In this document: positions 46,030 to 58,635 of the stretch, piece by piece
How positions within the stretch are numbered: position 1 is the stretch's first letter
Layout of the letters: each line of letters opens with the position of its first letter
DNA from: Neckera pumila
Taxonomy: Eukaryota; Streptophyta; Bryopsida; Hypnales; Neckeraceae
NCBI GenBank assembly: GCA_963969595.1
Contig: OZ018418.1
Coordinates: 9,243,001-9,307,000 of the forward strand
DNA: 64,000 nt
Direction of reading: 5' to 3'
Program-made: the position numbers and the translations under genes
The notes under the pieces: generated by a model
The model's input: the letters and a program-made list of their open reading frames with translations, nothing else
The model's database searches: none
Told to the model about the DNA's origin: nothing

Positions 46030-48060
46030 TGAACCCTCTAATTGGTCATCTTCAAGTTATTCTAAACGTCTCCTATTTTCTTGGCACACTTCATCATATT
46101 TATTTCATGACTTTTGTGGTTTGCATTTTAAAGTATAGCAAAGACAAATTCAATATTCATTTGAATTATAAAGCATCTAAATATTTAGAACTTCTATACT
46201 TTTTAATAGTAGGCCTTTCACGTCCAAATTTCATGACTAATGGTATTTGTGGTCATTAAAGGTTTGGGTCCGGTTAATTTCTCTTTTTTTTTATACAAAA
46301 TGAATACTAGTTGAATATTATTATGGATTTTTAATCTTGATACTCTGTAGAACTTCTACGACTTTTTATTTGAAGCTTTCACATAAGAATCCAATGATGT
46401 TGGATATTAATGGTGATTAAAGTACAAGGCACTATTTATGTGTATACATTTTAATTTACGTAGGGTTCATAAAAAATGGGCACAACTTGAATATCCTTGT
46501 AGAATTGACATCTTGAGAATATTTACAGCTTCTATGCTTTTTAAAAGTAGACCTTTTATGTCCAAATTTCATGACTAATGGAATTTGTAGTCATTAAAGT
46601 TTTAGGTCTGGTTAATTTTATTTTTTTGTAAATCACGTAGGTTTTTATATAAAATGAACACCAATTATATATTCTTGTGGATTTTTAATCTTGATACCTT
46701 TTAGAACTTCTACAACTTTTTATTTGAAGCTTTCACATAAGATTTCAATGATGTTGTCTTAATGATGATTTAAGTACAAGGCACTATTTATGTGTATACA
46801 TTTTAATTTATGTAGGGCACACCTTAAATTTCCTTGTAGAATTGACATCTTGAGAATATTTACAATTTATGCGCTTTTTAATAGTAGGCCTTTCATGTCC
46901 AAATTTTATGGTATTTGTGGTCATTAAAATTCTAGGTCTGGTTAATTTTTTTTTTTTTAAATCACGTAGAATTTTATATAAAGTGAACACCAATTGAATA
47001 TTCTCATGGTTTTTAAACTTGATATTTTTTAGAACTTCTATGAATTTTTATTTGAGGCTTTCACATATAAATTCAATGATGTTGGATATTAATGACGATT
47101 AATACAAGGCACTATTTACTTGTGATCATTAAAGTTTTGGCTCCAAATTTATTCCCATTTTAATTTATTAAGCCCTTTACGTACCAATTCCATAACTTTG
47201 GGTATTGGTGGTATATCAAAATACAAAGCAAACTTCATTCTTTTTTTTTTATACATATCCGGTTTCATCACAAATGGGCACAAATTAAAAAATTTCAAAG
47301 ATTCTTAATCTTCATGATATTTACAACTTCTATATTTTTTTTATTAAACCCTTTACGTACCAACTCCATGGCTTTTGGTATTGGTGTTGTATTAAAATAC
47401 AGGGCCCCGTTGATTTTTGTTTTTTTATTGTTTACAACATAGAGATTCATTGACAATGAAGGACAATTGAATATTGTTGTAGATGTTGAATCTTGGGAAT
47501 ATTTACAACTTCTACAAGTTCTTTCGTAAGCCTTCCACATACAAATTTCATGACTTTTGGTGTTTGCGGTGATTAAAGTGCAAGGCACAATTTAGCCGTA
47601 CATATACTAGTTTACGTAGGGATTCATTAAAAATGAGTACAAGTTGATTGTCCTTGTTGAATCTAAGTCTTTAATATATTTACAACTTGTACATTTCATT
47701 TTAAATCCTTTCAAGTATAAAATCCATGACTTCTTATATTCATTGTCATTAAAATGCAAGGCACAATTTTTGCATGCATATGTAAATTTACATAGGGGTT
47801 CATTAGAAATGGGCAGAAATTGAATTAAAATCCATGACTTCTCGTATTCATTGTCATTAAAGTGCAAGGCACAATTTTTGCATACATATGTTAATTTACA
47901 TAGGGGTTCATTAGAAATGGGCAAAAATTGAATATTCTCATAGAATGTACGTCATCAAAATATAGAACTTCTAAATTTTCTTCTTAAGCCTTTCATGTCT
48001 GAATTCCATGACTTAAAAAATTTGTGGTGCTCAAAGTACAAGAATTTTGTGGTACTCAGA
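46030..48060. repeat. Long degenerate array, 250-300-bp unit
   Basis: Recurring phrases ACTTCTACAACTTTTTATTTG, CAAGGCACTATTTATGTG, TTTACGTAGGG and GTAGAATTGACATCTTGAG recur about every 250-300 bp, decaying towards 48 kb. Open frames of 60-105 codons are by-products. Confidence 0.65.
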
Positions 48061-48244
48061 CTACTTCAAACAATGTTTAATACTTTAGGCATTTTGTGCA
48101 CTAAAAACATAGTGCATGAATCATATGTATTTTGGAGTACGTAGTAAATTGAAAAAAATACTATGAAGAATTCATTACATTGGTGATTTTTGAATCAATG
48201 TTTGAAGTATTTATTATTTTTTCTTTCACTTTTGATACCACTTC

Positions 48245-48500
48245 ATCCAAGGTTGACAGGATGTCCGAACGTCCACAGTCCAAGGATGCTGGCCCCCGAA
48301 CGTCCCATGACATTCGGTCGGCCCTCAACCACCCGTCTAATGGACGGTCGGACAGGGGGTCGGGAGTTTGGACTGTTGGTCGAAGGTTGGACAGCCAAGC
48401 GGGAGGACAGACGGGCATTCGGACAGGACGTTGGACGAGACATCGAACGTCGAACAGGTAGGCGAAAAGTTGGATAGGAGGGCGGTCGAACGGCTATTCA
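48245..48500. repeat. GTCGGACGG-type array with shared end module
   Basis: GGACGGTCGGACAGG-type units preceded by a module that matches the reverse complement of about 17,090-17,180. Probably the remains of the same class of element as the 11.85-17.2 kb insertion. Confidence 0.6.
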
Positions 48501-48520
48501 AATTTTGTGGATATTTTGGT

Positions 48521-49443
48521 TTAACCCCTAAAGGATCATTTGTCCCCTCAAGGGACAATTTGGATCCGGGCAAGTTCCTACTGTCTCAATTTTTTGTGAT
48601 ATTTAATGGGATTTTTTGAGCTTGTGTATTTTTGTGTGAGCTTTGTGAATATATAATTTTTAGTTTTACTGATGCCCGAGAGCAAAAGTTATGGCTCAAT
48701 AATTCAATAAGCAAAAACAGAGTTTTTACAGGCAGCACCCAAAAAATCACAGAAGTCAAAATAATTTTTTTCTCAAAGTCTTTATTTTTTTCTACATGTG
48801 AGGATTTGTTTCATTCAATTTGGACTAATTATGAGAAAGTTATGGACAATCTTAATTTTTTGGGCAATCTAACCATCTTCTTGAAAAAATAACTTATAGA
48901 ACTTATTTTCAAATGCAATTTTATAGTTTCACAAAAAAATTGTTAGACAAGGTTATATTTTCTTGCTGGAACAATCTCACCGTTGGAATTATTGTAATTC
49001 AATATCATCTAAAAGCTATTAACAATTTATTTTTTTCATCAATCTTGAACCCACATCTACTTGACAATTTTCTTATGACTGAAAATAAAGTGATTTTTTT
49101 CCTAAATTTTTTCGGTATATTCTTAACTCAATTAATTAACATAAATAAGTAGAGAATCAAAATTAGTAGAGCAAAAAAATTGAACTAAAAAAATTCTAAG
49201 CCAAAAAATCATGTTAAGCAAGGTGCAAAAGAATTTTTTTTCCCTTTAGATGCATATATCTTACAATGTACATGGTCAAGTTTCTAAAATTTCTTCCATG
49301 TATTCATATACTAGTCAAATATAAGACCTTACAATTGGATATGCAAGAAAAAAAAAAAAAAAGAGTTTTTTTCTCTTTGCAATAGAAATGACAGTTTTGA
49401 GTGATTTTTGATAATAAAGTCACCTTGGTCCGTCAAGGGTTAA
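48521..49443 (+). mobile_element. TTAA-flanked non-autonomous DNA element, 923 bp
   Basis: Begins TTAACCCCTAAAGGATCATT and ends GGTCCGTCAAGGGTTAA. The interior is collinear with 42,041-42,927. It inserted right beside the GTCGGACGG array. No coding capacity. Confidence 0.75.
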
Positions 49444-50530
49444 AATGTAAATAGGTAATAATGGGAAAGATCTCTTTATTCCAAATTTGCACAGCTTTTG
49501 ACAATTGCAAAAAAAACATCCAACAGAGATCGAAGAGCTGTGGATCAACAATAACTGCTAGAGCTACAAACAAAAAACCTCACCTTCTATCATCCCGCTT
49601 GATAAACCTTGAATTCTAAACCCCAAATACTAGGTTGCAGAGTAAATTGAACCTCTATGATTTCTTGAAATTAGAAATTTTGGTTGAAGAAAGGAACCTC
49701 GGCAAGCTACTTCAGTTCACACTTCACTCTCATGGGCATACTTTGTTTTTCTACTTCAATTCTTCCTCTTCAATGATCCTACAATATGTGGAATCTTCAA
49801 AATTGATCAACGATTCGACAAAACTCACCAGGCACCATTGTTTATTTGTCTTCAACTGATCAAAAAAAAGGTAAAAGATTTTGTTACTTTTTGCAAATGA
49901 CGTGGCTTTTTTCTTTTTGTACTTGTTGTAAAAAAATGTAAACATCCTTTTGGTTTAGATATCAATGAAAACCTTCATGAAATGTATTCCATATGCATTG
50001 TCCTATTACATGCATGCACACATGAAAAATCATACAACTTCTCACACAACCTTATCAATCCAACATCCATCCACAAGAATTATTGCACTTTTAAAGCTAA
50101 ATATATGTTTCATATGAAAAAATGGTAGGGATGATAAACAATTCTAAAACACTAGAGAATCCATAATGTACATTTAATTGCACATAAATTGGCATACATT
50201 GATGGTGCATAATACTATATAGTCCGCATGGACCGCATACGTAAGTCCTCACTTCTACATTTACTAAATACTTCTACAGTTCTATAATAAGCTAAAGTAC
50301 TTGTATAAATGTCGGAAGTGTTCTTCTGGTATAGGCCAATTATAAGAAGTAGTAAATCAGTTGATAATTTTGGCCAAACTACTTTGTGAATCGACGTCCT
50401 CATTGTAAAGTCGGTCCAAGTATTGATGAAAAACCATTGCCTAATCCTGATGACTAAATTTTGTATGTGCTTGTGTTTCTCGGTGTAACTTGTGGTAGGC
50501 CATTGAGATGCACTGTTTGTTGATCCTCTA
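49444..50530. other. Intergenic
   Basis: A 74-codon frame at 49,635-49,859 has no recognisable motif. Otherwise nothing is supported. Confidence 0.3.
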
Positions 50531-50532
50531 AG

Positions 50533-51813
50533 CTATTTGACCAACCGCATATTCCTTTGATTTCTGTGATAAATTGAGAATGATTTCCACATCCGCATTT
50601 CTCTTATGCAAATACGCAATATTGGAGTCCACCCACCACCTCCTTTGCAACGCTTCTTCCTTTTCACCCGCAAATGTGAACGTGTACAAGGATTTAAGTG
50701 CTTTGCTACATAAGGTAGTCGAGCCCCAGTCGCAAACTCCAATGTAGACATATGACTCGTCTTTGGGAAAGTGAAACATGATATTGTCTGGGGAAATATC
50801 ATTGTGGAGAGGTCCAGCATTGTGCATCGCATTCATGATGTGCAGCAATGCCCAAGCAAGCTCTGTGAGCTTCTTCCTCCATCGACCGAGACGGAAAGCT
50901 TGAATCACCTCTTCGGGTTCAGGGTTTGCACAAGCCAATGCAAAACCTATGTTGCCTGCATATTCCATATCCAAATTCAACATTTGCCGCAGTATTCTGC
51001 CGTTCTACCAATATGAATACCCTTCATTGTTTGTTGCATGGACTACACTAAACTATATGAATCCATCATGTGGAATCCTCACTGCCATTGATTTGTTTAA
51101 ATGTTCTAATTTTGCGAGTTTTGGTTGTATGCCCTGTTGGCGAGATATCTTTGATGCAAACTCCCAAAATGCAGGTATTCCAGGACATCCTTCAATTTGG
51201 ACCCTACAAATTGTTGCATACCCGCCTTTCATGACTTTGTCATCTTGTGAAATCACCCTTGCTGTTTCTAAAAGCGCTATGAGATGTTGTTGCCCCTTCT
51301 GCAATTCCGCAACTCCCTCATTGCTCTTCCACCAAAACATTGATCCTCGCCTATTCCGTAAATTAGCAAATAGATGGCACCTTTGAATAAACAAGTCTGC
51401 TCTGAGAATGACTTGCTCAAAGTTTCATCCTCTGCACAGTGGCTCTTGCCGTATTTTTCTACAGTCACCTTGGCATTCTAAGATGCATTGTTCACCTTGT
51501 TTGCCAAGAGTTTGTTGAAGCGTGGTTTGTCCATCTAATAACTCCATTGCAGAACATTCAATGCTTCTAACATCCTCTGCATCATGTCGTCTTTGAATTT
51601 TTGAATGCACCCCTCTTGGTATCTAATGTATTTGTTGTCCAGGGACATTGTGGTTTTGGACTCACAAAATTTGACAATAAATTCAATCAGAAATGCTTTG
51701 CAAGCATTCGTGGAATATTTCCTAGCTGTCCTAGCTTCTTCATCCTCTGACGGCGCTTGCTTGCCCTTTGCTTCTTTCTTTGACTTACGCATCTTGCTGA
51801 ATTTTACTATCAA
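50533..51813 (-). pseudogene. Protein-kinase-like gene, decayed
   Basis: Reading leftward: a Lys/Glu-rich start (51,813-51,535), then a nucleotide-loop-like KGGYATICRVQIEG (about 51,230) followed by FASKIS. The catalytic loop is HNDISPDNIMF (HND at 50,806-50,798, for HRD) and the metal-binding motif is DWG (50,731-50,723, for DFG), with ALLHIMNAMHNAG before the loop. The order and spacing fit a eukaryotic Ser/Thr-type kinase. The gene is broken by in-frame TAG codons (51,535-51,537, about 51,485, 51,053 and one between 51,053 and 50,983) and a frameshift near 51,385. Each TAG could be a former CAG. HND in place of HRD occurs in some divergent kinases. It is not obviously part of copy 3, whose NIF exon ends 2.5 kb upstream. 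Confidence 0.6.
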
Positions 51814-52044
51814 TGAATATTCAAAAGATGAAATTGAACCTGCAATTTCACTTCAAATCCAAAATAACACTTCCATCGTTACGCAAAAACCAAAAAAAAA
51901 CGGCAATAAGGGGGGCCTTATAATCCGACTTTTGCCTTCCCTAAATGAAGAGCCAATGGAGGATGAACCACCAAGTTCTCTGCTTCTCTTGCTAAACACA
52001 AGGGAGAAGGCAAGAGTGAGGGCGATCGGGTTGTCCACCCCTCT

Positions 52045-52450
52045 TATATTGGTCGGACGACATTCTTGGCGGTCGGACCTCCTCTCCGCTGTCTGATTAG
52101 TCAGTCACAAGAAGGCTGTTCGATGAAGCCGACCAATCGGATGGCAGGACTAGGTATCGGATGGGGTCTCAAACGGGATATCGGACAGGTTTTCGGACGG
52201 CCAGTTCCTTGGATGCAAGGGTTCTTGGATGGCTTCTTGGACAGTGGTCCAGACGGTTTGGTCAGACGAGTTTTTGGACGGTTGGTCAGATGGATCTCGG
52301 ATACTGGATTGAACGGGTTCTCAGATGGGTGGGTCGGACGGGGTATCAAATGGGTAGGTTGGATGGGTTTTGGGAAGGCTTTGTCAGACGAGTTCTTGAA
52401 CGGGGTTGGACGGGTTGTCGGTCGAGGTCAAAGTCGGACAGGGATTCTAA
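52045..52450. repeat. GTCGGACGG-type array
   Basis: Degenerate units GGTCGGACG, GATGGCTTCTTGGACAG and GGACGGTTGGTCAGATGG. Third location of this repeat class in the window, just upstream of the kinase remnant. Confidence 0.65.
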
Positions 52451-52539
52451 TGGGGAGAGATCAAATGAACGCAAAGTAGCGTTGGTTAGTTTAAAAGGTT
52501 CATGATACTTTTTACACCAAAAAATCAAGAGTGAATGCC

Positions 52540-52930
52540 ATATTTTTATTAACCTTGAACACTTGGACAAAAAATTGGAAATGAATGACAAAGATACTGA
52601 AAGTAAAAAAAAACGGGGAATGCATGACAAGGAAACTTAAAGCAAAAAGAAATTGTGAATGAATAACAAGAAAATTGAAAGCAAAAAAAAATGGGGAATG
52701 AATGACAAGGAAACGGAAAGCAAAAAAAAATGGAGAATGCATGACAAGGAAATCTAAAGCAAAAACATATTGGGAATGAATGACAAAAAAATTGAAAGCA
52801 AAAAGAATGGGGAATACATGACAAAGAAACTTGAAGCCAAAAAAAAATTGGGAATGAATGACAAGGAAACTTAAAGCAAAAAAGAATGGGGAATGAATGA
52901 CAAGGAAACTAAACCAAAAAAAGAATAGGG
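52540..52930. repeat. A-rich tandem array, about 39-bp unit
   Basis: GGGAATGAATGACAAGGAAA + CTTAAAGCAAAAAAA repeated about ten times. The opposite strand gives Phe-rich open frames that should not be read as membrane proteins. Confidence 0.85.
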
Positions 52931-53359
52931 AGGGAATAAAAATCCACCACCAAAACAAAAAACGGTACCCATTTTAGACATATGCCACATTTAACTACTT
53001 TTGGACTTTGGAGGAAATTGGGACTTTTCTTGTAATTATGTCCAGTTGAACACTACCAACATTATGTAAAATAAGATTGCATTGACATTGAAGTATGAAG
53101 GAAATCATTTTATAAAGCATGTCTATATATGAAAAATTGTAGGAGAAAGCATCTTTTAGCAACGAAAACATTAGGGCTTAGTTTATTTCTATGTAGTTAA
53201 CAAAATGAATTAGAGTTTTCTGGATGATTATCAAGGAATACCACAAATTTGCTTTTCAAAAATATAGATTGTGCATAAGCAATGACTGAGCATTCATTTC
53301 CTGATATGTCTACATGATTTGGCAAAGGCATTCCGTTGCTTCATCCAATAGAAGAATTC
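52931..53359. other. Intergenic
   Basis: AT-rich spacer between the A-rich array and the AGATCT-type array; no recognisable feature. Confidence 0.3.
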
Positions 53360-53760
53360 CAACACTGAACTTGAAAATTGGAGATCTATAGATGTTATGA
53401 TATCATCCCTTTTTCATCAAATTTACATACGCAATGACAATTTTCACACTTAACTAGAGATCCAAAGATCTTTTGATGTCATCCCTTCATATTACACAAG
53501 TACATATACAATGACAATTCCAACACTTAATTTAGGAAGTGGATTCAGAGATCTTCTGATGTCATCCCTTCAACATTACAGAAATATATACACAATGACA
53601 ATTCAACACTTAATTGAGAACTAGAGATCCAGAGATCTTCTGATGTCATCCCTTCAATATTATAGAAATATAAACACAATGATGACTCCAATACTTAACA
53701 TAGAATTGGAGATCCAAAGATCCTTCGAAATCATCCCATAAAAATTATACAAATATTTAC
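53360..53760. repeat. AGATCT-type tandem array downstream of copy 3
   Basis: Five units of about 85 bp, each with GGAGATCTATAGATG or AGAGATCTTCTGATG followed by TCATCCCTTC and ACAATGACAATTC. The GAGATCT core is the same as in the palindromes in copy 3 introns. Confidence 0.7.
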
Positions 53761-54329
53761 AAAATCATGATAGTTGTATAATAAGGTATGGAGGATTTAC
53801 CACCATTTATTCATTTAGATAGTTATTGTAACAAGGAAAAGGCTTGTGCCTATAGAAACAAAAAAAACGGTGCTTGCAGTTTCTAAAGTATTGTACTTTC
53901 AATCTGTAATCCAGGTATCTCTAACATGTACCAACGGGGCTATTACAAAATTCAGGGAGATGTCTAAGAGATCCGTGTCCATAAACACAATGATTTGATT
54001 CCTAAGTAAGTTGCACATTGCAATGTTACTAAAGAAATCAGCAAAAAAATCAAGTCTATAAGGATGCCGATTTGACTTGTCTGATAAGTCACATCCTTTA
54101 CTAAGAAATAGCTTCAAAATAATATTATCTGGAAGCATATATCGAAGGAGGTCTACCAATTTCAAATTGGTCATCATTGACTAGATACCAAGAGAGGTCT
54201 TTGCCAGCAACAATATATTCAGCACTAGCGAGACATTGTTCATATAGAAAGCCTCCAAATTCAACATCTGGAGATCTCTTGATAAAAGCTTTTAGACAAA
54301 TATTAATCCTGAAGACATCCCTTCAAAAT

Positions 54330-54950
54330 CTAACATGCCTGACTACCTAATGGGAACTCCGGAAGCTGACAACCAAGAAGTGGATTGGCTTTGACACTAA
54401 CTGGCACAACTTCGTTGGACATAAAAAGACCATCAAGCCAAGGCCGCAAACAAAAATCTAAGAAGTGGTCACCTCTGTCACCGGACCAAGTTTCCGGGTG
54501 AATAGTGTTGTAAGAATCATTTAGTAGGTTTTTAATTGGATTGTCATCAACCAAGAGGACATTTTCTATAGATTCAACTTCGAACATGTTAACCAGGGTA
54601 TTTAAATCCTTCAAAAAAATAGGTTTATTTGGCTCATTTGGATTTCTATAAGTTGACTTAGTGCAAGCCTTTTGCAAAAGACATGTGACGCATTGAGGAC
54701 CAAAATCGGTGCATGCTAAGACCTTCTTTAACAATCCCTGCATGTTCTTGTCTGAAACACTGCTCGAGAATAAAATTTGAGAGCCAGTCAAGGAATTCTG
54801 TAAGCCCCGGTCTCCAGAAAATTTTGGGATTAGTTGGGTGGTAATTCCAGTGAATAAGAAGTCCGTTCAAGTCTAGGACCACAACATAGTATTGTTTAGG
54901 TACTTGATTTGATGTGGATGCCATTGTCCACGCACGAGGGGAAAAATTTG
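54330..54950 (-). pseudogene. Copy 3 NIF/HAD exon
   Basis: The best-preserved NIF domain of the three by motif (DLNG, RPGL, FLKDL, LVDDNP, PWLDGL). A shift of one base lies in a TTTTA run near 54,770, between DWLSNF and SSSVSDKN. The frame ends after FPLGSQAC; no counterpart of the copy 1 last exon was found downstream. Confidence 0.65.
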
Positions 54951-56579
54951 CAAACGTCAATCAGAGCACCAAGTAAGAAACAAAGTACTATTGATAAAAA
55001 CAACTAAAACTCCTGTAGATGATACTGGCACTTGCCTAATGCACCTTTTGCGAAGCCCAAATTAACCCCTTGCCCCTCGTCCACAAAAGCCTTGTTCTGC
55101 TCCAACACCTTGGACAATCAGGACAGCTCACCCTCATCCATATTATTGTCCTTTTTGCCATTTTTCTCTACTACCTTGGCCCCCTTATCTACCACTACCT
55201 TGGCCCCATTCTTCTCAGGTAATCCAGATTGCTCTCTCCTTGCCACATTAATACCATTCCCTTCTTCCACATTTGTTGTTGTAATCACAAGAACTTGTTT
55301 TCCCGAGTCATTGGTTTCTCCAAAAAGCGCAACCTATCAAACAAGGAAAACAAACCACGCAACTGTAAGAAGAGAAGACAAAGGAATGCAAGACATCAAT
55401 ACGTCACATAAAGAGAACAAAAACTCACATCTAAAGAGAAGCATGCTCACTTTATTCATATTTAGAAGAATACATGATCCTAAACCGTATCACTAGTACT
55501 AACCTTTTCATTAATTCCCAATTTGGCAAGACTAAAGGGGCTCAAGTCCCCTAAAGTATCATTTCAAATTGTGTCTGTCATGCCCTCAATATTAATCAGA
55601 TTAGGAACCATTGAGGGATCTCTAGATGTAAGAAGATGAATGTTAGGCTGCAGCCCATTCACAAGTTGGCTAAGGGAGTCACTGTCTTCCTTATCAGGAA
55701 CCTGAGGATGTCAAGGCTATTCATCAGATTTGTGAATATATAGACAAGAGGTTGCAGGAGTCTGAGTAGGTGGTGCACACTGTGCACATTGTAATAGGAG
55801 GTTTGCCGCAACATTCTCATTGTCATTCAGAACTCTCTCGGAATCGGCCGTTTTAGAATCTACAACCGGTCCTACAGTTTCATTGGCATCCCTTGTAATC
55901 TTTTGAGCTCAAATAACCGTGCCAGTCAAATTAAGCTTCGTTTGATGTACTGGAATTTTTATGTTTCTTTGCGGATTGGTCTTCTTCTTGCGGTTCTTCG
56001 CTGTCGCTTGTTCTTTTACTACTGGAACAGACTTTTTCCGCCTGCTAATTCCCTCTGACCCTCATTCACAACCAGGTGGTTCTACTACCTTTCATTTTTT
56101 AGAAATGGAATCCTTCAGTTTCTTTGGTGGCTCTACAGGTGGGGGAGGTGGGAGAGATGTGATCTGAAACATGCCAACAACTTTGCAGGGTATATTAGAA
56201 CAACGCCTATAGTAAAAAGTAGTCATCAATCATCATGAAATCTCTAGGTGCTTCAAAAGAATGCAGTACCAACCTCAGAAATGATGCACTGGTGTGTCGT
56301 TTCCTCACTTCTCTTGGAGAAAGTGTCCTCCAAATTTAACTGAGTTTCAATTGTATCAGCTAACAAGTCCTCAATATCATGCACACATTGTGGTCTGTTG
56401 TCAATGCTGAGCTGCTCTACAATTTTTTTAGCCACTATTTGCCTAGTTGCTTCAACTTTCGGGGAATGAAATACTTCCAAAACCTTTGCACGTGCATACT
56501 GGCCCAGATCAACAACTAAAAATCAATATGCATCCAAAGAACCAATATCTGACAAAGCAAGAAGCAATATATTTAGAAA

Positions 56580-58055
56580 TTATACCACTCCTAGATTAGT
56601 AATCTTGAGTCCTCTGTTCAAATTCACAAGAACTATGTCTTCTCGCATGAAATCTAAAAATATTGCTAAAGCCCTTTTGGCCCTTAAATATGACACACCT
56701 CGACGCCTCCAAGAAGTGTCAATGTCATCTCCTACTACTTTTGCATTATAGCCTGCTTGGACGGACACTTTGAAAGGAGAAAAGTGACTGAAACGCCTCT
56801 GTGCACTCTCGACTTCAACATATCTGAAGCAAAAAATTACAAGGACAGTGAACCCGATTCCTGCAGCAGGTTCAGGAAAGCCGTCATTGAGGCTAGCAAT
56901 GTAATGGACAATGTGCCAGTCCCAAATTTGTGGGAACTGCGACTCCAGCTTTCTTTTGTACAAGTGAAACACTACTTCATAAAATCCTTGAGCATCCGTC
57001 ATAAAGATGGCAAGAGACCGAACATCAACAACGTCTAAACCTCCATCATCGCATTCCAAGGCATCAAATAGTCTTTGGAGCTTCCGGTCTTCCAAAAGCT
57101 TTGCCCGAGGTCTGCTCTTTGTGACTTCAAACATATATAAGAAGTAAATGTGTCTTTTTGCCTTTCCACGCCACGCTATTACATTTGGTTGCATAAAAAT
57201 TCCGCTAATATTCCAAGAATGCTCGTCCATGGTTTTGGACAAGTCATTCTCCACAAAACCTTTTTCCATCGCCTCTGCCACCGCATCTTGGACTCTGACA
57301 GTGATGTAAATCTTCAACATCTCATGCATTGCCTTTGGACAATCCATAAGATTGTGTGTCTTGTTTAAAGCACTATTGCGGCCTTCTAACCATCGTTTAC
57401 CTTCCTCAGTTGCCATGGCCTTGTCAATCCAGAGTTATAATTCCAAATGGCCAACTTTCTTTTTTGTTGCAATTGTTTCCCAATCAGCCTCCGTGTATGG
57501 GATGTACTCGGCCTTCTTTGAAGGAAGAAGAAATTCAAAGTAGTGGCACATCATTTCATTATTCATTAGCTGGATAAACCTTTCTTTAGATCCAATGTCA
57601 GATAGGAATATCAGTGAAGGGCCACCGCCTTGTTTCTTAGCCTTTGATTCCTTCACACACACTTCATGAGACTTGACAAGGGATGCCAAATAATTGATAT
57701 CCTCCAGGCGAAGACCATATAGAGTCTTGAAATCAAATATAGTCAAGGGCTTTCGATTCCCTTTTGATGGTTCTACAATGTTTGCTTCATTGCTAGGAAG
57801 CTTGTATTGCAAATAGTGAGACTCAATTTCTATCCACTTGCTCACGTCGGTGTCATCTTCTAGAAATAACAAGGGAATTTTTGCGTCTGTGGATTCATTG
57901 CCTTTGATAGTTGTGAAGATGGTCAAAATGATCGGGAAAAACTCCGACATACAAAAAGATCCACAATTAGTATCCAAATTTAGGAGCCAGTGGGAAGGGA
58001 GACTACACCCCATCCGAAGAACTACAGATGATCTATACAAAGTGGGCATCTCCAA
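56580..58055 (-). pseudogene. Copy 3 long central exon
   Basis: The same frame is kept from 58,055 to 56,580 with a single TAA at 57,435-57,437 (VGHLEL-TAA-LWIDKAM). It encodes a mostly alpha-helical unknown region with EEGKRWLEGRN, HIYFLYMFEVTKS and DDGGLDVVDVRS. Length and position match the copy 2 long exon. Confidence 0.6.
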
Positions 58056-58089
58056 AATAACTATTAGCTGCTGTAACTATCAAAAGTAC

Positions 58090-58191
58090 CATTCGGAGAT
58101 CTCCGGATGATTGCTAGGGTAATGCATCTTCAACATAAAAAATTGACAATGACATATGCACAAAAGTCCATCCGGAGATCTCCAGATGATT
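58090..58191. repeat. Two GAGATCTC-type palindromes (copy 3 intron)
   Basis: ATTCGGAGATCTCCGGATGA at about 58,091 and CATCCGGAGATCTCCAGATG at about 58,169, in the intron 5' of the central exon. Confidence 0.75.
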
Positions 58192-58443
58192 GTAACAAAG
58201 ATGGAGTTCCATATTCATCTACCGATGAGCAAAGTAGAGTAAAGAAAACGAACTTACAAGAAATGCATCTGAGTAAGCTCGACCACCAAAGGATGGTTGA
58301 GGACTTCCCATCTCTCTCCATTTGATCCTTGCGTTCAAAAGTTGTTTTGTGAAGCATTACTCCTTCTGTTTGCCAGCAACATTTTGGTTCAGGGCTTTGA
58401 AGAGGAAAATAACATTCATAAACTTGCTCCTTGACACAAAGAT

Positions 58444-58635
58444 CTCTAGTTAAAAACGCAAAATTTTTAATAGAACTAAGTTGATTTGGACACGTTGTCC
58501 TAGTCACTGTTTTGTTGATTTCAACAAAAATATATTAATTTTGATAGATTTCTGTTGAAATCAACAAAACAGTGACCAAAACAACGTGTCCAAATCAACT
58601 TAGTTTTGTTAAAATTCTTGCGTTTTCTACTAGTG
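58444..58635. mobile_element. CACTA-type foldback MITE, 192 bp, with GAT target duplication
   Basis: Arms of about 85 bp pair almost fully: CTCTAGTTAAAAACGCA on the left and CACTAGTAGAAAACGCA read inward from the right. The 3-bp sequence GAT flanks both ends (58,441-58,443 and 58,636-58,638), the duplication length expected for CACTA elements. It lies in a copy 3 intron. Confidence 0.85.

Noticed and set aside
52512..52958. Phe-rich multi-pass membrane protein on the minus strand
   Set aside because: The frame is generated by the 39-bp A-rich repeat, and all periodic features follow the repeat unit.
55032..55496. Plus-strand 154-codon frame
   Set aside because: It is the opposite strand of a copy 3 minus-strand exon that reads ALFGETNDSGKQVLVITTT.
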